Positions 35,395 to 47,665 of a stretch of DNA of 64,000 bases are shown piece after piece. Each line of letters begins with the position of its first letter. Within the stretch, counting starts at the first letter, position 1. The position numbers and the translations under genes are program-made. Source of the DNA: Halicephalobus mephisto. Its lineage: Eukaryota; Nematoda; Chromadorea; Rhabditida; Panagrolaimidae. Below the pieces are notes generated by a model. That model did no database searches, had not been told where the DNA came from, and was given only the letters and a program-made list of their open reading frames with translations. The stretch is taken from NCBI GenBank assembly GCA_009193035.1, contig SWDT01000163.1:1-64000 (forward strand). The letters are read 5' to 3'.

Positions 35395-36129
35395 TTACCC
35401 TAATCAATGTCATCATGAATAATTGAAATCCCATTTTATCTTCCCATTCAATATTTAGAGGTTTTAATAAACTTGGTTCTTTGAAAACCAGTTTAATCCG
35501 CATCAGAATCAATTGATCATCTTTTTTTGAATCTCTGAGGTCCCTTGAGCTCAACAGGGGTTCCTGAAGGTACATCTGTAAATTCTAAATTTCAGATGGT
35601 TGTCACTTTTTTGTCAAATCTAGTTTTACTTCAAAAATCGCGTGTTTTTAAATTGACAGTTCTTAACCTAAATTTTCCTTTTCAAAAGATTTATTTTCCC
35701 TGAATTAAGTTTGTCGTTAATATTCCTTATTTAAAATTTCCGAGCTTATCTAATATTTGATCAATTTTTAGATAAAAAAACTCTGAGACAGGTGTTTTTG
35801 GAACAGATCGTTTTTGAATTTTTTTAAATTTGATTTCACAGGTGTTCAAAAAAGTTGTTCAGGAATAATATTTGATATTAATTATGAAAAGTAGTCTATT
35901 TCAAATAATGTGTATAAACTGTCAGAATTATTTTCCATGAGTCAAAAGAAAAAAGCGATTAGCCTTGATTGTTTCGTGCCATGATTGCGGCTTCGTTTTC
36001 AGTTCTCAGTTTCAAAGAGTTCCGAACAAACAAAGAATATTTGAATGACTTTGAGCATTCTGTAAGACAAATTTTGCAGCATGCTTCAAAGGTCAATTTT
36101 CATAATACTGAAATTTTATATAATTCGTT

Positions 36130-36780
36130 AGATCTTTGAAACTCAGGTTTTAAATCGAAAATTTTTGGATTTTATAAAAGGTTATAGATTTGTATGGAAA
36201 AGTTTTACAATCAAATCTATTTATATTTTTAGAATGATGTGATTTTGGATGCTAAATTTAAAATTGCATTTTTGGAATTTAAAAAAAATTAGAAATCTGT
36301 TAAAAAATTCCACATTAAAATTTCAAATTTTTACAATAATATGATTTTAGAATCTTGAGTTTTAAAAATGTCTAAAACATTCTGGAAATTTGTATCAAGG
36401 AAAGTTTATAACATAATTTTTTTTATTTCTATAATAATGAAATTTTAAAATCAGCACCTAAATTTGAGTTTTAATATTTTCTAAGATATTCTAGAAATCC
36501 ACATTAAAACAATTTCATAACAAAACTCATTCTAGTTTTTTATAGTATGATTTTAAAATCTAAATTTGAATATTCAAGTTCTGAAAGTACTTAAAAACCT
36601 CTAAAAATTAATAAGAGAAAATTTCATATTAAAATTGATCTCCAATTTTTGTAGTAGTGTGATTTTAGGATTCAAATTTAAAATCAGGAATTGCGGGATT
36701 TTCTAGGAATTCACATCAAATGCATTTCATAAGAATTATTTCTAATTTTTTGTAACTGCGATTTTGAGGGACAACATCAA
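36130..36780. repeat. Tandem array of dispersed repeat units, about 90-115 bp each
   Basis: Five to six head-to-tail units. The anchor GATTTTAGAATC or its variants recurs near 36,345, 36,440, 36,545, 36,660 and 36,755. Each unit has an internal TCTGGAAATTTGTATCAA- or TCTAGAAATCCACATTAAA-like part and a TTTCATAACA...TTTCTAATTTTT...ATAGTATGATTTTA tail. The tail matches the repeats in introns elsewhere. Confidence 0.7.
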
Positions 36781-39700
36781 AGAATTATAAAAAATGTTAT
36801 TAGAATTATATCAAGTCACTGATGTAACAACTATTGTCTCTTTTGTTGCTCCTTCCAGGCTATTGAATTTATTCAATTGGCGATTTCTATAAGTGGCTTT
36901 CAAGAGCGCGAAATTGAGTGGCCAACTGTGTTGGGAATTGGAAATGTTTGGATTAATTCCAAGAAAGAAACCTGTTGATTTTTTGTAATTACTGTCTGGA
37001 TACAAGTCCTTGAATGATGGAATCGTAAAATATATTCTTGTTAATTGTTTGGGTTTCCGGTCAACTTCCATAAAGTCAAGGACAGGACATTTTTATGGCT
37101 AGTCTTGATGCTCTATAGGATGTCCATTTTAGATCTTTTACGCTTCATTAAAAATACATCTGATGTGCTTGCCATTTGTTGCGCTGTGTCGGTTTTCTTT
37201 GATATATCGACCCGCGGATCCCATGTAATTCAGAAACGGTTCACCGAGCAATTAACAAAGGTTGTTTAAAAAATATTCGATTCTATTGTATAAAATAATC
37301 CCATATTGTAGTGAGTATCTCTATAATCCAGAAGTGATAGTTTTCTTTAGCTTTTTTTCGTCACGTTAATCAGATTAGAAACCCGCGTTCTCCTCGATCG
37401 ACGCGAGTCAGGAACCGGCCTATATGAGTGGAAATTGGATGTGCTTTCTGAGTTCTTAGCTGAGACCTCGCTGTATGTAGTTGTAAGGGTTTTTTACCTA
37501 TCAGTAAAAGTTCTTAAAATCTCTTCACCGGACTTGACAAGTTTTCATAAGGAAAATGAATCATTTTCTTTTTGTATCGGCGCAAGTCTCAAAGATAAGA
37601 ATCATGTATCAAAGACTGTAAATCACCTTGTTTAGTCTCAGTGGTTTATCACCGAAATTCACCCAATCAAGGTGTATCTGATTTCCCTAAGGGTAATGCA
37701 AACACTTTTGATCCATTTATCTTAATCTTTATGTCCTTCCTTTTTGGGGGTAGTGGGTGTTGAATCTGAAACCGGAAAAATTTGTAGAGTACTGTCCGTT
37801 ATTTTTACTCACACTTGTCTTTGGAGACTTCTTTTACATGAAAACTGATGGACTTTACGCTTCTTAAGTGATTTTCGCTCATTGTTTGTTTCGCGGGATT
37901 TTTTGTATCGAGTTTCACTCATCTGTACAATTGACCAAGAATCGGAACCATGAAGAACTAAATTATAGATAATAGCTTTAATCTAAATTGCTTTATTTTG
38001 TGGATCCTTTATAAATTGTGGGTTTAGTTTTCAATTGAGAACGAACAACAGGGCTTCCTGCACCTGGCTTAATCTTCTTGACCCTTGATTCAAATCTGAC
38101 ACTTGGCTTAATAAAAGGCGGACGGTCGGGATTCATGAAAGCTCCTTTGGCCTTGCTTTATCCAGTCAAGAACCCAAGGACACCGGGAATCAAAAATACC
38201 GACACTGCAGGTGATCAGGTAAACTTCCTTGTTTGTTTTACCCGGAAAGTTAAATTTTTGAACGATGATTCAGGAAAAGGACGGTCATCAATTTTTTATC
38301 GTCGATTCTTTTTGTTTCAGATCTGATCGAGGCCATCGCCCTGTTAAAATTCCATTTTTTCATTTGAAAAAAATGACCAACTTAACGATTTTTTTATTTT
38401 TGCTCTGTCTTTTGAAATTTTGCTGACCGAAAAACCGTAGAATGCCGAGACTTGTTTGATCTTGAATTCCTAATGGACTCCGTTTTAATTATTCAATAAG
38501 GACACTCTCGAATTGCATAACAGCACTTGTCTATTGTCTTAATCGGCCTGAATACTTGATTATTCAGAGCCAAATGAGGACACTCGGCCGATTTCTGACA
38601 GCTAAGTCCTTTTTCACTTTCTCGATAGACTCGACATGGCATCCCGCGGTGCATTGTTTTGGATCATGTTGGATAATCCTCGTTTTCGGATCCAGTAACT
38701 ATAGGATTCGGCGGTATCTTTTAAAGCTTATTTGCTTCCCTAATCCAGCTCATAAACTGACGCCACACTTTCCGAAAGTTTTGTTTTCAATTTAGGGCTC
38801 AATTGTTTTGGCACTGGCGCCATCATGATACTTGAATATTTAAATTTTCCCAGACTGTTCTGCCATGTTCATCTCATGACAGGTAGGGGTCACAAGTCCT
38901 CACTTTCTATTTCTCATGTTCGAGACCGAGTCTTGGGGTTTTTTGATCGAGTTTTGGTTTTAAGAGCTCTTCCATGTCGCGAAAAGGGGAAAAATAAAAC
39001 AGCTTTTTGAAGGTGTTTACTATGTTTTCAGATCTTGAAAATTTTTTCAGAGTTTTTTCTTTAGAAGGACCATCGCTAAAAGCGGGTTTTGTTAATTTTA
39101 TTTGCCGTTAGTTGGTTGGATTTATGATTGTCATTAGGATATATGGAGTTTTAATGTCCATGATATTGGTTTTTCCCAGCGGCATCTTCAAAGGGTCTTT
39201 TATCCTGAGATGTCGATTTTCAGTTTAAAGACAAATTTGTACTTTACGTTCTTTTTGTGATGTTTAGCAAATCGTTGAACTTCGATAAGTGATGTCCTTA
39301 AAATCTCGAGTTCAGAAATAACTCACGTTTTACTAATTCCCGTTTTCACTTTTGATTTCGTAAATTTGATCAAAGTTAGGTTGAAATTAAAATTTATTTC
39401 GAATTTAAAAAACAATTTCGGGGCATTATTTAATTTGTCCTTGGATATGTCCGTTCTCGTCTACCTGATGTGAGGTCATTCTCACCTTTTTTAGAGTTTC
39501 TAAAGAGAGAAAACTCCTCAAAGCGATGATTTACCCATCCGTTCTCGATTTATAACCCTGAGAATATAAAACTATTCTATATTGAATCTGAAATAGTATT
39601 GGTTTCTCTGAGAAAAATATTTTTTAATTTCCCGCTTCAATGGACGATTGCGCGAAGTCGTTGCCTAAGGCAAATGAGGGCTGTTTTTTTAATTGCATCC

Positions 39701-40565
39701 CAAGTATTCTGGATTTTCATCTGTTTGTTTTCTGAACAACTAGTGCTCAAAATAATCGTCTGATTCTGAGAAATCTCTAACTGATTTTTTGTCAAAGAAG
39801 CCCAATGCCATTCCATCACCGGAAAATGGCTTTTTCGGCATTTCGGATATCTTTAATTCCAGGTCCATTCGGAGAATGTTTGATTTAGAAAAAAGTTACA
39901 GTGCGGGAAGAAGGACTCCAGGGGGTCCTTCACACGATAGAATCTTCTTTGATCATCCGCTTCTGGAATGCCTTTGTTTTTGGAGTGCAAATAATTTCTG
40001 TTTCCGTCTCTTGACCTTGTCTAAAAACATTGATTTTACTTTGACTTATTCGATAATCCTTAAACAAAAATAAACATTATGCTGTAAAAGTATCATTTTC
40101 ATATATTGAACAGAATGTCCCAATTGTGTATTCTCAATATGAATGAGTTAGAATTGGGATATACTGGATAGGAACGCTAAGAGGGATTATATGAAACACC
40201 ACCTTCTCAATATTATCTTATACGACTTAAAAGAAATAATTGTTATCATGAACATAATGGGGATGAGAATCAAAAATACTGCTACAAAACTTAGGACAAT
40301 AAATATTTAGAAACATTGTTTTTTCATTAGGTGAATTTTTTCTGAGATAGTTTTTCATTTCCATGAACATCTATAAATATTGACGAAATTCGTAGTTTTC
40401 AATATTTGTAAAGTTATATTCCTTTCTGTTAAAGTATGTCATGTCTAGCAATGAAACAGTCATTATTTTAGTTGTGATACTGAAAATCAACAAAATAATA
40501 ATGATTCGTTCTGAAATCCTGAATAAGGATAATAAAGAAAACTGAATTTTCTTCAGTAAATAAAA

Positions 40566-40932
40566 TTAATAAGAAAGTCCTATAACGACAGAAGTTGTCG
40601 ACAGAATCTGATGTATCATGTTCATTGGCATCATTGTTACAGTTCTTGTAGAATTGAATACTTTGATCGGTTCTACAGACATTCTATTGTATAACGGAAA
40701 CGGGATGATTGATTGCCATAAGAAATAGATAATGGCGTAAAAAGTTAATAGCAATCAACACTAGTAATATAGTTTTAATAATCTTCATCTCGTTTGTAAA
40801 TTCCTTAACGATAATGAATAACAAATAGGGAAACAATATACTACAAATAATCATATTTTCCATCAAGGTCCATTCACCACGGTCTAAATATTTTAAATTT
40901 TGTTTATGTAAGAATATACATTCTGAAATCAT
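40566..40932 (-). pseudogene. Possible multi-helix receptor fragment, frame-disrupted
   Basis: Two adjacent frames overlap on the minus strand. The first (40,932-40,684) encodes two hydrophobic helices (MIICSILFPYLLFIIV, IKTILLVLIAINFL). The second (40,754-40,566) continues with AIIYFLWQSIIPFPLYNRM and ends STTSVVIGLSY. No GT-AG intron joins them without a stop, so the second frame looks like a frameshifted continuation. The pattern is reminiscent of the large nematode chemoreceptor families, but too little remains to say which; chance hydrophobic AT-rich frames are possible. Confidence 0.25.
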
Positions 40933-41045
40933 TCGAAATAAGGACTAAGCTTTCCTTATTAATCCGCGTATTTACTACGATTAATTAAATTAATATCCGT
41001 GTTCTAAAGAACAAAACTTTAGCAACGACAGAAGAATATCTTGTC

Positions 41046-43660
41046 ATGACATCCTCTCCAGGAGGATCAACGACTGTTTCGCAGAAACTCTTAGGGTTTC
41101 TCATCGATGCTGAAGATGTTCTCCAATGTGAAGTTTGTATGGAAGTTTTCGATTCAGAAAAACGTCCACCAAAACTTCTACCTTGTGGCCATAACTTCTG
41201 TGAGAGTTGCCTGTTTAATTTGTGTTGCCATCAGCAGGTAATTATTTATATTAGTACTAATTCAGAGAATTAATTTTTAGTATTGTTTCCTGGATTTCAT
41301 CCGTTGTCCCACTTGTAGACGACAATTTGATTCCAAAACAGCCATAAAAGCTCCTACTAATTACGATTTATGCAGTAAGTTGTTTATTTTCGAAATCAGA
41401 GTCTATTGTCGATTTCAGAAATGTTGGAAAGCGTCAAACGTGGTCAGGATCTGAATGTGACAGTAATTCATGTGGCCGATAAGAGTTGTAGTAGTCCTTC
41501 GTCTAAGGTGAATTTTGCCGTCAACTCTACTACACCTCCAATGAGGGGGTCATCAAGGAGGAAAAGGACCACCATTCAGAAGTCAGTAAACATAAATCCG
41601 ATCCACGAAAGAGCAACAGACTATGAATCAAGAAAACTAGAAGATATCAATCGCTGTTTTGATTGCAAAAGAAAAATTTCGCAAAATAATAGATGTCGAA
41701 TGAGTAGATTCTGTCAGCAATGTTATGGGAAAGACAAGATCCTGGTATATTCAGTTTTAAATTCCCAAAACTAATCTTACTTTTAGCACTTATCTTGTAT
41801 CGAATGCTGCGTAAATAAGCACAATGGTCATCTTCTTCGTTCCGTCGATGAACTCGAATATGAACATCAGAAATTACTAAACGAGATGAGAGAATTGGGT
41901 TCCCGGAGAACTGAAGTAAGTATTCGTTTCGACGAAGGTCTAAAGCAACTCGAGACTGCAAGCAATATCAATCTTGATTTCTGCTCACTAGGACGAGCAA
42001 AGCAGGTTTGTTAACTCATAAAAACCAGAGATATCAAATAACCACTCTTTAGACTCTAATGAAGGAGTCCGACAAGAGCTATTCCAAGGCTATCGAGAGA
42101 CTGGAGGATAGGTTCTTCACGCCACTGCCACCTACCGTTATTTCCAAAATCCGGCAAAGACAGCTCCAGAATTTCGCAAGACTCAAGAAAATGCACACGT
42201 TACTAGAGGTTGGTTTAACGTCTACTAGCTATCCTAAACGAAAGATTCAGAAGTGTCATCAAAACGTGCAAACCAGACTAGATCGTCAGATGAACATGTT
42301 GACTCAAAGTCTTCCTAAATCAGTTTCTACGAGTTCACATAAGTCCATCTCAACTGTCAAAGCTGACGAAAGTGCTACATACAGTAGCTTAAGTACTGTC
42401 CTCGCTTTAGCAAAAGAAAGTCATCCAGATTTTGCGATAATCAAAAAAAATCTCCCCTTAATTGTCGATGAAAAGTTGACTGAATTCTCAAAAGTGAATG
42501 TCTTGAAACAGTGTGTGAAGGCAATGGACAACATTCTGGGATCGTAAGTTCTCATTCGAGTCGTTGATTTTTCAAAATCTTCAAATTTTAATTCGAACTT
42601 GTTCATATTCAAACGAAATCCTATTTATGTATCAATTTTTGAAAAAAGAACAACGTTAAAACTAACGAAAACTACAAAGTACAGAGAAAACGTACTAATG
42701 ATTCTGATGATACTTCTTTGTTAATCATGAGAACTTATTTTTCTCTCAATCTTTCGTTTCAAGAGTTCCATTATTGGATCCCGGATATAGTTCACTTTTT
42801 AGTAAAATTGATGTGATTCAAAATCAACAACTCTGATTCTTATTATTAAATACTTTTATAAAATTCATTTTAGAAATTCACCTCCGGAAATTTTGCTTCT
42901 GTTCCAAGATGCTTACTTGAACTGCTTTCATTCGCTCCATTTCTTTTCTAAAAAATTAATCAAAGATCAAGCCATCGAAAGGAAAGATATCTGGTCTCAT
43001 GTCCAGAGGTCGATGACTGAACTTCTTCAGATTGCTTCTCAAGTAAGTAACATCATACTATCTTAAAAATAAGAAAACGAATTTTGTTACAAAGTTATTT
43101 TGATACTAATTTCAAAAATACTTTAGACACTTTCAGAGTTTTGAGCTGTAAATAGTTTTAAAAGTGTTTACTAGATTCTGAGATTTTTCGGAAATTCTGA
43201 CATTTTGAATGACTGGGAAATTTCACGGGACTAAAATGTTCCACAGTCTTCCACTAGATTCTGAATTACTGGAGAATTAATAAAAACTAATCAAGTACTT
43301 TCATACAATTTGTATTTTTAGCATTTCTCAAATTACAACGTCGACAGAGTGGACATCGTTGCGGATATGGCTTTCCTTTGTGACTTATATTCCGATGTCT
43401 GTGATACTGCCATGATGACAGTCTGCGTTATTGAAGCAGCTCGATCTCGAGTGACGATAGATCAAGCTGAGAATGAATCCGAAAAGGAAAGAGTACAAGT
43501 CCAGCTAAAGCTGATTGATGAGCACTTATTCGAATGCCAAAGAGTCCAGAAACTACGAGAACTAAGGTCAAATACAAAAACTAAAGGTGGAAGTCGATGT
43601 AGTAGGCTTAAGAAGTGGTTTAAGTCAAGTTTGGGAACCCGGAGTGTTTCTGCAAAATAA
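41046..43660 (+). CDS. RING-finger protein with B-box-like zinc motif
   Basis: Seven exons (41046-41237, 41281-41374, 41419-41744, 41787-42005, 42053-42543, 42874-43042, 43322-43660) give 609 residues. A complete C3HC4 RING lies at residues 28-76 (C28, C31, C47, H49, C52, C55, C73, C76), so it is probably an E3 ubiquitin ligase. After a Ser-rich basic linker, a second Cys/His cluster (CFDCKRK...CRMSRFCQQC...CIECCVNKHNGH) resembles a B-box. A helical, probably coiled-coil region follows (LEYEHQKLLNEMRELGSRR; KSYSKAIERLEDRFF), then an all-helical C-terminal half ending in basic residues. The order RING, B-box-like, coiled coil is TRIM-like without a recognisable SPRY or NHL domain. Intron 6 carries a reversed dispersed-repeat copy. 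Confidence 0.85.
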
Positions 43661-43740
43661 ATTGCAAAACAGAATAAATTTATTCATTTAATACTTTTAT
43701 AAAATGTGTAAATAGGAATATCACCTGTGATATAGAGAAT

Positions 43741-45858
43741 TTAGCTGGAACAACAAATATTTCCAGCCTTGCAAGTGTATCCAGTAGGACACTGTCCATT
43801 GTAACAAGCTCCTCGAGGAACTTGACCATTAGAACATTGAGGACAACACTGATTGTTGGAAGTGCAGGCATATCCTGATGGACAGCCCTGAGCACACGTT
43901 CCGGCCGTCTGGCCGTATTGACATTCACAACAGTAATTACTGCTTGTGCAGACCATGGATTGAGCACAAGTTCTGTCAGAATAACAACTCGAAATGGCGG
44001 TGATTCCTGCACAAGCATCTGAAATCACACTACAATAATAATTGGAAATCAATTTGACCACGAAATTGTTTCAATATAAATTTTCGGAACTTTTTAAGAA
44101 CTTTCAAAATGTAAGATTTCAAATATTCTTTCAAAGTTCCGAAAATTTCTATGAGACTGAAAAGTTTTAAAGTGTTCTATAAGATTCTTCAAGGTATTAG
44201 AACATTTCAAAGAATTCGAACACTTCATTAGTACGAAAATTAGAAATAAGGATTATTACAAAACTGTTGCTAAATGAATTTCTAGAACTTTTTAGAAATT
44301 TTCAAAACTCAAGATTTTAAATAACTCCAAAAAGTTTCAGAAGATTGTAGAAAATTCCAAAAACTCTAACGGGATTTTTTAGGATTTCAAACCGTTCCAT
44401 GAAATTCTAATATCCTATTGTAAATATTAAAAATAAATACTGTTACGATTTTGTCCTGATATGAGCTTCAAAACCTAAGAATTTCTCGAATTTTCGATTT
44501 AGAATAACAATTCAAGATTTTCACATAGTTCTGGAATACTTTGAAAATCTTCATAGGACTTCTGGAGAACTCTAACGAGTTTCTTGAGAGTTTCAAAAGC
44601 TTCCGTTCTATATCGAAAGATTTCAGAAATTTTCGTTAGGATTGTAGTTAGGTAAATTGGTCAAAGATGAAATTAATCATGTCTTACATTGCCACTCGCT
44701 TCCAGTAGTTGTACAGCAAAAACCACTCATACAAGTTTGAGTAGAACCACAATTGGAGGTTGTTGTACATGAGGCACTCGATAGTTGGCCATTAGGGCAA
44801 TATCCAGAAGTGGAAACCGAGGATGTGCTGCAACAAAGTCCATTGGAACAGATACTGTTAGGGTAGAATTGTTGGCAATTCGACGTCGATATACAGAACA
44901 TATTCAAATAAGATCCTCCATTAGAGCATTGAGTTGTACTCGGTGTAGTTTGAACGGCATAACTTGTACAACCTGAAATGAATTATGTCCCTAGTTCAGA
45001 TGAAAGTAATTTACATTTTCCTGAAAGACATATTGTATTCGTCCCGAAGAACTGTTGACAAGTCGAAGCCACAGAGCAAGGATAACGAAGGTCTTCGCCC
45101 CCGTTGGAGCAATAAGCGATTGGACTCTGTGTACTCGTCCCGGAGTTAGAAGTCGAACAACAAAGACCACCTAGACAGACCGATTCAAGACTGTATCTTT
45201 GACAATCAGCATAAGTCGTACAACCCGTTCCAAGGAGAGTTCCTCCATTTGCACAAGTTCCACTACTTCCTCCAGAACAGCAGACGTTGTTGATGCAGAT
45301 GAAGGAAGGCCCTATTTGAGTTTGACAGGATGCCGAAGAAGTACAAGAAATCCCCGTGTTGGTTCCTCCATTGGTGCAGGTATTTGACCCTGAACCACTT
45401 GTACAACATAAGCCTCCGACACAGATATATTGGGATCCGACTTGAGTTTGACAGTTTGTATTAGAAGTACAAGTAACTCCTGAACTTATTCCACCATTGG
45501 AACAAGTGGACGTGCTCCCACCACTGCAGCAGAATCCGTTGGTACAAATAGATGTTGGACCAACAGAGGTTTGACAGACAGATACAGAAGTGCATGGGAT
45601 TCCAGTGAAGCTACCTCCATTCGGACAGCTATTACCCTGAGTGTTGGAGCAACAAATGTTGTTCAGGCAGATATATGAAGGCCCAGCTTGAAGTTGACAC
45701 GTTTGGGAAGTAGAACACGGGAGACCAGTATTGGTCCCTCCGTTGCTACAGAACCCCGACTGTCGTTTTGATCTCAGGGGAAGATCCGACAAAGAATCTA
45801 CGGAGAGAAAATTAACGATTAAAATTAACGACAGCAGCCACATGGTAATAGAATTCAT
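43741..45858 (-). CDS. Secreted protein with eleven Cys-rich (lustrin/EB-type) repeats
   Basis: Exons 45858-45015, 44972-44688 and 44018-43741 join in phase to give 468 residues. A signal peptide (MNSITMWLLSLILIVNFLSV) and a basic SKR site precede eleven modules. The first seven follow C-x-NGG-x4-G-x2-C-x5-CQ-x4-G-x2-ICx2-x2-CC. The last four are shorter (for example CSNGQVPRGACYNGQCPTGY) and resemble EB/lustrin-type modules. The sixth repeat is completed only across the exon 1-2 junction (LSGK|CC), which supports the splice. Function unknown; family members are extracellular and Cys-bonded. Intron 2 (669 nt) is three reversed dispersed-repeat copies and its acceptor is the repeat tail. Convergent with the RING gene, 80 bp between stops. 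Confidence 0.88.
44030..44660 (-). repeat. Three tandem dispersed-repeat units inside an intron
   Basis: Read on the minus strand, tails occur near 44,440-44,400, 44,270-44,225 and 44,070-44,019 (the forms ACAGTATTTATTTTTAATAT, ACAACAGTTTTGTAATAATC and GAAACAATTTCGTGGTCAAA). TTC/GAA-rich segments lie between. The final tail reads ATTGTAGTGTGATTTCAG and supplies the acceptor at 44,019. Confidence 0.75.
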
Positions 45859-47665
45859 ATTTGAAAATCCGGAGAATATTGACTAAAAACAGCTTTGTTC
45901 ATGATCACGCAGAAGACTTAGTTTGCCCACCTGTCTTCAACAATTGATTTCAAGATAAATAGATCCGGTTTGAATCATAAAAAATTCGAATTTCAACATT
46001 TTAAATGCAAACCCAAATATAGCAAATGTCATTTAAAAATTGAAAGCACGTTCACTTCCTCAACAGTATTCTTCATCTTTTCAATTAGAGCGAAACGAAA
46101 TTTATTATTAGACAGTATCCAAAATGTTGATTTTCTCATCAGCATTTGTTTTGAAAAAATCAAAATATCTGGTTTTTAATCTTACTATTTTTTAAAGTTA
46201 TTGTTTCATTATTATTTGTTTCTTTCATTGTAAAACTAGAATATCATAATAATTTATAGAATTCTGCGGAATTTCATAGAAACTAAAACAAATTCTCTAA
46301 CATTTAGGAATCTTATGGAAACTTTTCTAATTTTTTTGCATCTTGTAAACACTTTTGAACTATTCTAAAATCTAATGAAAGATTTTGGAACGAATATCTA
46401 ACATCTCAAACTCTGGAAATTTCTAGAACAAACGCTATAGTTAAAGAAAGGATGATATAAATGTTTTGATGTTTGTATTCCCGCGCAGAGCGAACTTTGA
46501 GACTGGAAGAAACTGTATTTCTAGCAATCGCCCTGGAAATTGACTGGCTTTATTTCAGCTCTCTCTTTTTCATCAAAACTTTTGAATTTTTTAAATGCTG
46601 GAAATTCATGTTGAGACAATTTTACAACAACACTTATTTCTAATTTTCATAATAGTATAATTAATAAGGTGGAATGGGGATTAAAAAATGTATGAAAAAG
46701 CGGAAGTTATGTGACAAAGAGAGTCCTTGTATTTCTGGGATCTCTCGCTGTTTTTGGAATGAGATGGCAGACAGGAAAGCAGAGACTTGCCAGGCTAGTT
46801 ACTCTAAAAAAGCCATAGTTTGAAGATGTCATTCGTCGATGTTTTTCTTCAATCGATTTTTTTCTTCGAATTTTTAAAACAACAAATTTCACAAAAAATT
46901 ATTTTTCAACATTTTTGGCTAGGAATAAGTATTATTGGTCGAAACATTTTTCATCGGCTCTCATTGACGAAATACGTTTGCTTTAATGCTGAAAATGAGA
47001 TTACCTTCTTTCAAAAGGTTTTTTGCCAGCTGCAAACACGTCGTCTGGAAAGTTGAGTAGTGAAATGAGGTTTTACAAACACACCTTGCACTCAATCATG
47101 TCGTCATTGCCCTCGGCAGTGTTATTTTGATCCTCGTGCTTTTCGGTTATATTTTTCAAATATTTATCGACCACGTGCCAGGCCCTAAAATCTTTTTCAT
47201 TACCCAGTCGAAAATACTTATAAAGACCTTTTGAGTTGTTCTGGGGAATGACGTTTACAATTATTCCTTTCGACCGTTTTTTCCTAAAACATCAAAAATT
47301 TGCTTTTCCGTTTCTAGGGCTTTCTTTTGTTTGTTAATATTAAGCCAAAGCTTTTTGGGGATGACGCGTTTCCGGCCATGAGTATTCATCGACTTATTTT
47401 TAAATTACAATTACGGATTATAATGGAGCAAAAAGTGATATAGATTTTTTATAGTTTTTAAATTCTCATATAGAGTGAGTTGGAATAAAAAAACGGTAAT
47501 TCCGGGAATTTGCCATCGAAACCGACTTGCTTTATTTTCAATCGTTCTTTCTTCCTACTTCTTTATCTAAAATTCTGATTTTTTAAATTCCATAATTTCG
47601 TGTTGAGGAAATTTCATTTGTGACTTTTATAATAGTACTATTATTGTATCTAGTGTAGAACAAGT
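45859..47665. other. Intergenic region with repeats
   Basis: 46,240-46,660 and 47,460-47,645 are dispersed repeat copies, each with the second module (AATTGACTGGCTTTATTTCA near 46,537 and a relative near 47,520) followed by the TTC/GAA part and tail. 46,690-47,460 is complex but shows no supportable exon. Confidence 0.5.

Larger units (their letters stand above)
35395..41045. other. Gene-poor region
   Basis: The largest stretch without a confident gene. 36,130-36,780 is a tandem array of the dispersed repeat. 37,000-40,070 has a different texture, T-rich on the plus strand, with frequent CG dinucleotides and scattered complex sequence but no open frame with splice support. 40,080-40,560 is AT-rich. 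40,566-40,932 holds a possible receptor fragment on the minus strand. By position it could serve as upstream regulatory DNA for flanking genes. Confidence 0.45.

Noticed and set aside
40114..40155. Small hairpin (TCCCAATT and AATTGGGA arms) as a possible microRNA precursor
   Set aside because: Arms are only about 8 bp and the loop is not structured like a pre-miRNA.
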